Shown in pieces: positions 56,999 through 64,000 of a stretch of DNA of 64,000 nt (its first letter is position 1; each line of letters starts with the position of its first letter). The notes under the pieces are model-generated. The model saw nothing but the letters and a program-made list of their open reading frames with translations, ran no database searches and was not told where the DNA came from. The stretch spans positions 1 through 64,000 of the forward strand of contig JADJAK010000008.1 in the NCBI GenBank assembly GCA_016704275.1, given 5' to 3'. This stretch comes from Gemmatimonadota bacterium (lineage in GTDB: Bacteria; Gemmatimonadota; Gemmatimonadetes; Gemmatimonadales; GWC2-71-9). A program made the translations under genes and the position numbers.

Positions 56999-59604
56999 TG
57001 AGCACGCTCGATCGCCTCACCACCGCCCTCGCCGAGCGCTACCAGATCGTCCGGGAGCTCGGCGCCGGCGGCATGGCCACCGTTTACCTTGCGCGTGACC
57101 TCAAGCACGACCGCGACGTCGCCATCAAGGTGCTGCGTCCGGAGCTCGCCGCGGTCATCGGGGCCGAGCGCTTCCTCAAGGAAGTGAAGACCACCGCCAG
57201 CCTGCAGCACCCGCACATCCTTGGCCTGATCGATTCTGGCGAGAACGATGGCTTCCTCTGGTACGCCATGCCGTTCGTGGACGGCGAGTCGCTGCGCGAC
57301 CGGCTCGGCCGCGAGAAGCAGCTCCCCATTGCCGACGCGGTGCGGCTGGCCTCCGACGTGGCGGCCGCGCTCGACTACGCCCACCGCCGTGGCGTGATCC
57401 ATCGCGACATCAAGCCCGAGAACATCCTGCTGCATGACGGCAGCGCGCTGGTGGCCGACTTCGGCATTGCCCTCGCGGCAAGCAGCGCCGGCACCCGGAT
57501 GACCGAGACCGGGATGTCGCTCGGGACGCCGCACTACATGAGCCCCGAGCAGGCGATGGGCGAACGCGCCCTCGACGCGCGGACCGACATCTACGCGCTG
57601 GGCTGCGTGCTCTACGAGATGCTCGCCGGCGAGCCGCCATTCACCGGCCCGACCGCGCAGGCGATCGTCGCCAAGGTCATGACGGCCACGCCGGAGCCGG
57701 TCACCACCTACCGGGCGACGATCCCCGCCCCGGTGGCGCATGCAGTGCACGTCGCGATCCAGAAGCTGCCGGCTGACCGCTTCGGCACGGCCGCGGAGCT
57801 TGCGGCCGCCCTCCATGCCACCAGTGGCACCTTCGAGGCGGGCGCCCCGGTGCGCCGGAGACAGGCGTGGCGGCTGGCACTCGCTGGCGGATTGCTGCTC
57901 GGTGCGATGGCCGGTGGCAGTCTCGTGGCGATGCGCTCCGGTCGCGCCGTGGAACGGTTCGCCACCCCGGGATTGGCCACGCCGGTGACGTGGGAGCAGG
58001 GCCTCGAGATCACGCCGGCGCTGTCGCCCGATGGCAAGCAGGTGGCCTATGCGTCCGGGAATGGCACCGTCAGTCGCATCTTCGTGCGCCCGGTCGGCGA
58101 CGGTCGCCCCACCCCGTTGACGACCGACAGCACGGCGGTCGAGCTCTCGCCGCAGTGGTCGCGCGACGGCACCCGCATCCTCTTCATCAAGGACGGCCTC
58201 GTCTTCTCCGCGCCGGTGGGCGGCGGAGCGGCGCGTCAGGATGTCCCGTCCCGGGATGGGCAGGTCACCGCGCTGGCCTGGTCACCGGACAACCAGCAGA
58301 TCGCCTACGTCATCGGGGACACCCTGTTCATCCATCGCGCCGACGGGACCAGCCGTCCGCTGGCGGCGGCCGAGCAACTGACCCTGTGCAACTGGGGCCC
58401 GCACGACGTGATTGCCTGCTCTGCCGGGAACTCGCTCTACCTTGCGCCGGGCATCGGCTTCGGCAACATCGCGCCGAGCTGGATCACCCTGATCCGGGTC
58501 GCCGATGGCACGCTGCAGACGATCACGGACAGCAGCTCCAACAACCAGTCGCCGCAGTGGTCACACGACGGAACGCACCTGCTCTACAGCTCAAACCGGC
58601 TCGGCCCGGCCGACATTTATGCGCTGCGGGTCACGGGCGACGGGACGCCGCGCGGCGAGCCCGAGCGGCTGACCGTCGGCCTGAACGTCTCCACCTTCAG
58701 CCTGTCGGGCGATGATCGTCGCCTCAGCTATGCGGTGATGTCCATCAGCGCCAACATCTGGTCGCAACCGTGGCAGGAGGGTCGACCCCTCGCCGGGGCG
58801 CGGCCCACGCCGGTCACCTTCGGCCAGCAGGTGATCGAGGCGTTCGCGCTCTCTTCCGACGGGCGGTGGATCTTCCACGACAACGACCTGGCCGGCAACT
58901 CGGACATCTACCGGATGTCGCTCGCCACCGGCATCGCGGAGCGCCTCACGACGGACCGCACCCCGGAGTTCGCGCCCGAGCCCTCGCCCGACGGCCGCAC
59001 GGTTTCGTTCCACTCCTTCCGCGGCGATTCGCGCGACGTGTATGTGCTGCCGCTCGACGGGGGGGCGCTCGAGAGGGTCACCGACACCCCGGCACAGGAG
59101 GCGCAGGCCACCTGGTCGCCGGATGGATCGGCGCTGGCCTACTTCAACATCACCGGCGAGCCGAGCATCAAGATCGCGACCCGAGGTGCGGATCGTCGCT
59201 GGGTGAGTCGCGCGCTGGTGCCGGGATACTGGCCGCGCTTCTCGCCCGATGGCCGACGGGTCGTCTTCACGACCTCCCTGCTCGGCGGCGAGCTCCGGGT
59301 GATACCCTCCGACAGCGGCCCCTCGCGCCTCCTGTACCCGCTCGAGGTTCCCGGGGCGCCGGTCGCCGAGAACTCGACGTGGTCGGCGGACGGCGCCGCC
59401 ATCTACTTCAAGAGCCACACGGCCGACGGGGCGGCCTCGATATGGTCGGTCCCCGCGAGCGGCGGCATCCCGACGCGCGTGCTGCAACTCGGCGATGGCC
59501 GGCTGCAGTCCGACCGCTACGGATTCCGGATCGCGAACGGGCTGGTGTACTACACGCTCACCGATCGGCAGAGCAACGTCTGGCTGATGGAACTGGTGCG
59601 ATGA
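56998..59604 (+). CDS. Receptor Ser/Thr kinase with PD40 propeller
   Basis: This 868-residue kinase has GAGGMATVY, Lys44, HRDIKPEN (135-142), DFG 154-156 and SLGTPHYMSPEQ. A membrane helix lies near 288-306 (LALAGGLLLGAMAGGSLVAM). The periplasmic part is a TolB-like propeller with repeats such as ITPALSPDGKQVAYAS, PQWSRDGTRILFI and FSPDGRRVVFTTSLLGG. The kinase senses something outside and signals by phosphorylation. It overlaps the phosphatase gene by 1 base and kinase 4 by 4 bases. Confidence 0.92.
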   Translation: MSTLDRLTTALAERYQIVRELGAGGMATVYLARDLKHDRDVAIKVLRPELAAVIGAERFLKEVKTTASLQHPHILGLIDSGENDGFLWYAMPFVDGESLRDRLGREKQLPIADAVRLASDVAAALDYAHRRGVIHRDIKPENILLHDGSALVADFGIALAASSAGTRMTETGMSLGTPHYMSPEQAMGERALDARTDIYALGCVLYEMLAGEPPFTGPTAQAIVAKVMTATPEPVTTYRATIPAPVAHAVHVAIQKLPADRFGTAAELAAALHATSGTFEAGAPVRRRQAWRLALAGGLLLGAMAGGSLVAMRSGRAVERFATPGLATPVTWEQGLEITPALSPDGKQVAYASGNGTVSRIFVRPVGDGRPTPLTTDSTAVELSPQWSRDGTRILFIKDGLVFSAPVGGGAARQDVPSRDGQVTALAWSPDNQQIAYVIGDTLFIHRADGTSRPLAAAEQLTLCNWGPHDVIACSAGNSLYLAPGIGFGNIAPSWITLIRVADGTLQTITDSSSNNQSPQWSHDGTHLLYSSNRLGPADIYALRVTGDGTPRGEPERLTVGLNVSTFSLSGDDRRLSYAVMSISANIWSQPWQEGRPLAGARPTPVTFGQQVIEAFALSSDGRWIFHDNDLAGNSDIYRMSLATGIAERLTTDRTPEFAPEPSPDGRTVSFHSFRGDSRDVYVLPLDGGALERVTDTPAQEAQATWSPDGSALAYFNITGEPSIKIATRGADRRWVSRALVPGYWPRFSPDGRRVVFTTSLLGGELRVIPSDSGPSRLLYPLEVPGAPVAENSTWSADGAAIYFKSHTADGAASIWSVPASGGIPTRVLQLGDGRLQSDRYGFRIANGLVYYTLTDRQSNVWLMELVR

Positions 59605-62303
59605 GCGTTGACCGTCTTGCATCAGCCCTCGCCGACCGCTACCAGATCGTCCGGGAGCTCGGCGCCGGCGGCATGGCCACCGTCTACCTCGCCCGTGACC
59701 TCAAGCACGACCGCGACGTCGCCATCAAGGTGCTGCGGCCCGAACTCGCCGCCGTGATCGGCGCCGAGCGCTTCCTCACCGAGATCAAGACCACCGCGAA
59801 CCTGCAGCATCCGCACATCCTGCCACTATTCGATTCAGGGGAAGCGCTGGCGCCGTCGATCATCGATGATCGATCATCGATCATCGATCGGCACTCGCCG
59901 AGTTACCTGTTCTATGTGATGCCCTTCATCGAGGGCGAGACCCTGCGCGACCGGCTCGATCGCGAGAAGCAGCTGCCGATCGGCGAGGCGGTGCGGATCG
60001 CGAGCGAGGTCGCCGCGGCACTCGACTATGCCCACCGGCGCGGCGTGATCCATCGCGACATCAAGCCCGAGAACATCCTGCTGCACGACGGCGCGGCGCT
60101 TGTCGCCGACTTCGGCATCGCCCTCGCCGCGAGCAAGGCCGGTGGTTCCCGGATGACCGAGACCGGGATGTCGCTCGGCACGCCGCACTACATGAGCCCC
60201 GAGCAGGCGATGGGCGAGCGCGAGATCACCGCGCGCTCCGACGTCTATGCCCTCGGCTGCGTCACCTACGAGATGCTGATCGGCGACCCGCCCTTCACCG
60301 GCAGCACCGCCCAGGCGATCGTCGCCAAGGTGGTGACCGAGAAGCCGGCAGCGCTGACGCGCGTGCGCAGCACGATTCCCGAGGCGGTCGAGGATGCCGT
60401 CCTCACCGCGCTCGAGAAGCTCCCGGCCGACCGCTTCGCCACCGCCGCGGAATTCTCGGCCGCACTGGCTGGCGGCGTGACCGCTCGCGCGACGACACGC
60501 TCGGCGGCGCGACCGGTGGGGCCGACGCCCGGGCAGCGGCGGGGCTATGTCGTCGCGGGCATCACCCTCGCCGCCTGCTGCCTCGCGGGCGGCTGGCTCC
60601 TGGGCCGTCGCGGCGGCACCACCTCGAGCGCCGGCCCCTCGGTCTACGACGCGGCACTCCCCGACACGGCACTGATCTCCTTCGCGGCCAGCTCCCGGAC
60701 CATCTCCTACGGCACGGCAATCAGGAGCCTCTCGGTCGCGAAGTCAGGCGAGTTCGTCGTCTACGCCGCCTCGCGCGGTGAATCGAGTGAACTCTGGTAC
60801 CGTTCGCTCCGGACGGCCGAGGTGCATCCGATCGCGGGGACGGAGGGCGGCACCGCGCCACGGCTTTCGCTCGATGGGACGCAGGTCGCCTTCCTCATCG
60901 GCGACCAGATCATGATCATCCCGGTCGCGGGTGGGCAGGCGCGGCGACTCCTCGACGGGCGCAGCGTCTCCTGGCTGATGTGGACCGACACCGGCCAGCT
61001 GCTGGCCGCGGACCAGGACGGCAACCGGCTGAGCGAACTCGATCCGGCCGGCGGGGAGCCGAAGTCCCGGGCGATCACCCGCTGCGCCTTCGGCAGTTCG
61101 TGGATCGCCGCAAGCAAAGAGCTGCTCTGTTCGGCCAATCGGACCGCGCTCCTGGTCAACCCCGATTCGGCCAAGTCGAGCATTCTCCGCCTCGCCGGAA
61201 CAGCGAACCTCCCCGGCAAGCTGGTCACCGGGTCGTCGTTCCGCCTGGTCGACGAGAAGTACCTCGTCTATCTCGCCATCGACGGATCGCTGGTGGCCAC
61301 GCGCTTCGATCCCGTCACTCGGACGGCTGGCACGCCCGTGGCGCTGCTCTCGGGCGTCCGCCGCGAGTCGATCGGCGAGGGGCAGTTCGACCTGACCACC
61401 GACGGCTCCCTGATCTATGCGCCCGGGGTCGACGCGACGCAGGGCCGGATCGTGAAGCTGGTGGCGGGCAAGGAGCCCGAAGCACTGCCGACCGAGAGCG
61501 CCGACTTCCAGCGCTACGACCTGAGCCGCGATGGTCGGTGGCTGGCGGCGGCCGTGCAGGGCACCGTGGACAATGAGCTGCGGCTCTACGACCTGCGCGG
61601 TGGGCAGCATTTCACCTGGCTGCACAGCGAGTATCTCCGCCACCCGCTCTGGGATCCGACCGGCGAACAGTTGCTCACGATTGCCCGCGAGGGCGATCGA
61701 TGGATGCTGCTGCGGGGCAAGCCGAATTCCGGCTCGGCACCCGACACCATCGCGAGCACACTGACCGAGGCCGCGCTCCCCGACGCCGTGGACTACCACG
61801 ACGAGCACCTCGCCGTCGGCCAGAACTGGGGCGGCAGCATGGTCTTCCGCTTCGATCCCTCCCTGGCGAAGCCGACCTTCGACACCGTCCTCGCCGGCGG
61901 CCGCTTCGCGTCGCTCTCGCCGAGCGCGAGCCTGCTGCTCTACCAGACGCTCGAGGGGAATCGGATCATCATCACGTCGTTCCCGACACCGGGCCGTCGG
62001 TGGCAGATTGCCTCGGACGGCAACGAGCCGCTCTGGCTCTCGCCGACCGAAGTGGTCTATCGGGTCGGCGTCTCGTGGTTCATGGTGAAGGTGAATGCCG
62101 CGACGGGCGAACCGGCGGGCCCGCCGACGCCATGGGCGCGCGACCCCCGCTTCTCCGACACGTCGGGGTGGTCCAACCGCCCCTCGCACGACGGCGGCAT
62201 CATCTACGTCCAGGGGCCAGCGCAGATCACCGGCACACACCTCCGGGTGATCCCGGGCTGGGTCGCCTCCATGAAGGCGGCGGTCGACAAGGCCGGCAAC
62301 TAG
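59601..62303 (+). CDS. Receptor Ser/Thr kinase with a heptad-array insertion in its N-lobe
   Basis: ATG 59601 gives 900 residues. All kinase motifs are present: GAGGMATVY, Lys43, HRDIKPEN (151-158), DFG 170-172, MSPEQ. Compared with its neighbours, 17 extra residues (about 83-99, with SIIDDRSSIIDR) lie between strands 4 and 5, just before the hinge, where paralogues have only DSGEADG. They are encoded by a TCGATCA heptad array. After a membrane helix (about 313-330) comes a divergent propeller region. An open frame continuing upstream lies in kinase 3 and is rejected. Confidence 0.9.
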   Translation: MSVDRLASALADRYQIVRELGAGGMATVYLARDLKHDRDVAIKVLRPELAAVIGAERFLTEIKTTANLQHPHILPLFDSGEALAPSIIDDRSSIIDRHSPSYLFYVMPFIEGETLRDRLDREKQLPIGEAVRIASEVAAALDYAHRRGVIHRDIKPENILLHDGAALVADFGIALAASKAGGSRMTETGMSLGTPHYMSPEQAMGEREITARSDVYALGCVTYEMLIGDPPFTGSTAQAIVAKVVTEKPAALTRVRSTIPEAVEDAVLTALEKLPADRFATAAEFSAALAGGVTARATTRSAARPVGPTPGQRRGYVVAGITLAACCLAGGWLLGRRGGTTSSAGPSVYDAALPDTALISFAASSRTISYGTAIRSLSVAKSGEFVVYAASRGESSELWYRSLRTAEVHPIAGTEGGTAPRLSLDGTQVAFLIGDQIMIIPVAGGQARRLLDGRSVSWLMWTDTGQLLAADQDGNRLSELDPAGGEPKSRAITRCAFGSSWIAASKELLCSANRTALLVNPDSAKSSILRLAGTANLPGKLVTGSSFRLVDEKYLVYLAIDGSLVATRFDPVTRTAGTPVALLSGVRRESIGEGQFDLTTDGSLIYAPGVDATQGRIVKLVAGKEPEALPTESADFQRYDLSRDGRWLAAAVQGTVDNELRLYDLRGGQHFTWLHSEYLRHPLWDPTGEQLLTIAREGDRWMLLRGKPNSGSAPDTIASTLTEAALPDAVDYHDEHLAVGQNWGGSMVFRFDPSLAKPTFDTVLAGGRFASLSPSASLLLYQTLEGNRIIITSFPTPGRRWQIASDGNEPLWLSPTEVVYRVGVSWFMVKVNAATGEPAGPPTPWARDPRFSDTSGWSNRPSHDGGIIYVQGPAQITGTHLRVIPGWVASMKAAVDKAGN
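59856..59890. repeat. Heptad array TCGATCA inside a kinase gene
   Basis: Five units (TCGATCA, TCGATGA, TCGATCA, TCGATCA, TCGATCG) code in frame for residues 86-97 of kinase 4. The same 7-base family lies elsewhere between genes. Confidence 0.92.
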
Positions 62304-62315
62304 GCGCCGTGACGT

Positions 62316-62335
62316 CCGCGGCCTGACGGCCGCGG
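62316..62335 (+). terminator. Hairpin after the kinase island
   Basis: CCGCGGCC-TGAC-GGCCGCGG is a perfect 8-base-pair stem with a 4-base loop, 12 bases after the kinase 4 stop. No T-run follows. Confidence 0.55.
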
Positions 62336-62344
62336 CTGTCATAC

Positions 62345-62371
62345 CGTTCACCCTTCACCGTTCACCCGGCT
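62345..62371. repeat. Heptad array CGTTCAC
   Basis: CGTTCAC, CCTTCAC, CGTTCAC in tandem with a trailing partial unit. It lies between convergent genes; the stop codon of the ABC binding-protein gene (62362-62364) lies within it. Confidence 0.8.
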
Positions 62372-63462
62372 TTCACTTCAGTCCACATCCTGTCCCACAA
62401 GTCGGTCGCCGCCCCCAGGTCGCGCTGGAACTCCAGCCTGGCCTGCATCGCCGCGTCCGGTGGCGGCACCGGATCGGTCAGCAGCGGAAGCGCCGCCCCG
62501 TTCGGTGACGCCCCGCCCCCCTCGTTGCTGATCGCCGCGCCGACGTCCGCCCGCAGCACGTAGTTCAGGAAGGCATGCGCGGCGCGCCGGTTCGGTGCAT
62601 CGCGCGGGATCGCGAAGTAGTCGGCGTAGAGCGTCGAGCCTTCCTTCGGCACGGTGAACGCCACCCGTGGCTCCTCGCCGCGCGCCATCCGGGCGTCGCT
62701 CAGGTACATCTGGGCCGCCGCGATGTCGCCGCTGATCAGCTGCCCCTTCACTGCCGCCGAGATGTACGCACGCAGGTTCGGCTTGATCGCCAGCGCGTCC
62801 CGCCGCGCCGCCTCGAGCAGCGCGGGCTCGGTGGCGTTGAGCGACTGGCCGCGCCATCGCAGCATCGCACCGAGCACCTCGCGGCCGTCATCCATCATCG
62901 TCAGACGCCCGCGCAGCGCGGCATCGCCAAACGCTGCCCAGCTCTCTGGCGGCGTCGCGACCAGGTCGGTCCGGTAGGCGACTCCGGTCATCCCCCACTG
63001 GTAGGGCATCGCATAGCGGCCCCCCGCGTCGACCCCCTGGTCGGCAAACAGCGGCAGCAGGTTGCCCCAGTTGGTGAGCACCCCGTGGTCGAGCGGCTGC
63101 AGCATCCCCCCCTCGGCCAGCAACGGCACGATGTAGCCGGTCGGGCAGATGATGTCGTAGCCCCCGCCCCCCGCCACCAGCTTGGCGAGCAGCTCCTCGT
63201 TGCTCTCGTAGGTGTCATACGACACGCGCACGCCGAACTCGCGCTCGAAGTCCGCCACCGTCGTGCGGCCGATGTAGTCGGACCAGTTGAAGATCCGCAG
63301 CTCGCGCTCCAGCGGCCCCGCCGCCGAGACGGCGGCCTCGTCGGTCGGCGGCGGCGTCCGCTTGGTGATGCAGCCCAGCAGCAGCGACGCGGTCGACGCC
63401 GAGAGCCCCAGCCGCGCGCAGCGCAGCAGGAATTCGCGACGCGCGACGCTGTTACGGGTCAC
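62362..63462 (-). CDS. potD: Polyamine-type ABC transporter substrate-binding protein
   Basis: GTG 63462 gives a 366-residue protein with a twin-arginine-like RREFLLRC start and a lipobox (SLLLGC, Cys31). The body matches PotD/PotF: LRIFNWSDYIGRTTVADFER, FGVRVSYDTYESNEELLAKL, YDIICPTGYIVPLLAEGGML and YAMPYQWGMTGVAYRTD. It binds spermidine or putrescine in the periplasm. Start and stop codons both lie in heptad arrays. The permease gene lies 3 bases upstream. Confidence 0.87.
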   Translation of the reverse strand: MTRNSVARREFLLRCARLGLSASTASLLLGCITKRTPPPTDEAAVSAAGPLERELRIFNWSDYIGRTTVADFEREFGVRVSYDTYESNEELLAKLVAGGGGYDIICPTGYIVPLLAEGGMLQPLDHGVLTNWGNLLPLFADQGVDAGGRYAMPYQWGMTGVAYRTDLVATPPESWAAFGDAALRGRLTMMDDGREVLGAMLRWRGQSLNATEPALLEAARRDALAIKPNLRAYISAAVKGQLISGDIAAAQMYLSDARMARGEEPRVAFTVPKEGSTLYADYFAIPRDAPNRRAAHAFLNYVLRADVGAAISNEGGGASPNGAALPLLTDPVPPPDAAMQARLEFQRDLGAATDLWDRMWTEVKAG

Positions 63463-63475
63463 GGGTCACGGGTCA
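63452..63475. repeat. Heptad array TCACGGG
   Basis: TTACGGG, TCACGGG, TCACGGG, then TCAC. It contains the start codon of the binding-protein gene and the stop of the permease gene. Confidence 0.85.
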
Positions 63476-64000
63476 CTTTTCACCAGCCCCACCTTGGCTG
63501 CAATCACGAGCATCACCGTCGTCCCCAGCACCAGCAGCGTCGAGATCGCATTCACGCTCGGCTCCACCGTGCGCCGCACCATCGAGTACACCATCAGCGG
63601 CAGCGTCGTCGTCCCGGGGCCGGCGGTGAAGAAGGTGATCACGAAGTCGTCGAACGAGAGCGTGAACGCCAGCAGCGCCGCACCGATCACGCCGGGCATC
63701 AGCAGCGGCAGCGTCACCCGGCGGAAGGCGGTCCATTCGTCGGCGCCAAGCGTGAGTGCGGCCTCCTCGAGCGCGGTGTCCATCCCGCGGAGCCGTGCCA
63801 GCACCACCAGCGTGGTGAACGGCAGCGAGAAGGTCGTGTGCGCGATGATCACGGTGAGCAGCCCGAGCGGGAGGCCGAGGCCGGTCACCAGGATCAGCAG
63901 CGAGATCCCGGCGACGATCTCCGGCGTGACGATCGGCACCGCGAGGAGCGCCTCGAGGAGCGCCCGACCGCGGAACCTGCCACGCGCCAAGGCCAGCGCG
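63466..64000 (-). CDS. potC: Polyamine-type ABC transporter permease, partial
   Basis: The gene runs off the right edge. The visible 178 residues contain the EAA loop EEAALTLGADEWTAFRRVTL, PLLMPGVIGAALLAFTLSFD and DDFVITFFTAGPGTTTLPLM, as in PotC. Upstream helices (LLEALLAVPIVTPEIVAGIS and on) match the family. The other permease and ATPase genes should lie beyond the window. Confidence 0.87.
   Translation of the reverse strand, partial: ALALARGRFRGRALLEALLAVPIVTPEIVAGISLLILVTGLGLPLGLLTVIIAHTTFSLPFTTLVVLARLRGMDTALEEAALTLGADEWTAFRRVTLPLLMPGVIGAALLAFTLSFDDFVITFFTAGPGTTTLPLMVYSMVRRTVEPSVNAISTLLVLGTTVMLVIAAKVGLVKSDP

Noticed and set aside
58770..59600. Extended N-terminus for kinase 4
   Set aside because: The frame is open upstream but overlaps the kinase 3 propeller; paralogues all start at the M-S-x-D-R-L sequence.

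Overview
The window is GC-rich, densely coding DNA from a Gram-negative bacterium that I would place in Gemmatimonadota. The main reason is a run of receptor-like Ser/Thr kinases sharing the N-terminus M-S-x-L-D-R-L and a GxGGMATVY glycine loop, fused to beta-propeller or TPR sensors. Supporting signs are many secreted TolB/FG-GAP/YVTN propellers, an Omp85-like outer-membrane protein and the futalosine menaquinone enzyme MqnD. The placement is from memory of these families and was not checked by a search.

Layout. 0-6.5 kb: a minus-strand series with a decayed MOSC gene, a family 6 hypoxanthine-DNA glycosylase, small membrane proteins, an HhH protein, three tandem secreted 6-bladed propellers (two frameshifted) and a DUF4287 protein. 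6.7-11.4 kb: DHA2 efflux pump, tRNA-Cys, DUF2892 protein, a MazEF-like pair and a JAB-like lipoprotein. 11.5-14.3 kb: a copper operon (CopC, SCO, PCuAC, CtaG, zinc-ribbon protein) for cytochrome oxidase copper delivery. 14.4-24 kb: Omp85-like protein, MqnD, and a three-gene propeller operon with 4-bp overlaps. 24-32.8 kb: REC/HD-GYP regulator, pseudopilin, Fis-type protein, YhaM-like nuclease, chemoreceptor, histone H1-like protein and a DHA1 pump. 32.9-44.1 kb: one long minus-strand operon (RND pump, TolC, adaptor, HExxH protein, M14 carboxypeptidase, Bcp, TolB-like protein, LepB). 44-49 kb: small secreted proteins, an M28 peptidase and a VapBC-like pair. 49.2-62.3 kb: a signalling island of four receptor kinases and a PP2C phosphatase, interrupted by a REP-associated transposase with its REPs. 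62.3-64 kb: polyamine ABC transporter genes, running off the window.

The most unusual content is repetitive. (1) Short arrays of different heptanucleotides (GATCATC, CATCCAT, GTCGTAG, GGCGAAC, GTGACCA, CACTGGT, GTAACCC, TCACGGG, CGTTCAC) sit at gene boundaries. Several supply a neighbour's stop codon, one lies in the signal-peptide region of the Omp85-like gene, and one is inserted in frame inside a kinase domain. (2) A family of elements, usually paired head to head, starting GTCATCCTGAGC and ending AGTCGAAGGACCT, has a central hairpin that varies by compensatory changes. (3) REPs with a GCTAAAGC core flank a RAYT transposase gene.

Several otherwise conserved genes (MOSC, two propellers, JAB-like lipoprotein, TolC, RND pump, first kinase) carry single-base frameshifts. 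Their density suggests indel errors in a long-read assembly for at least some of them, so apparent pseudogenes should be read with caution.
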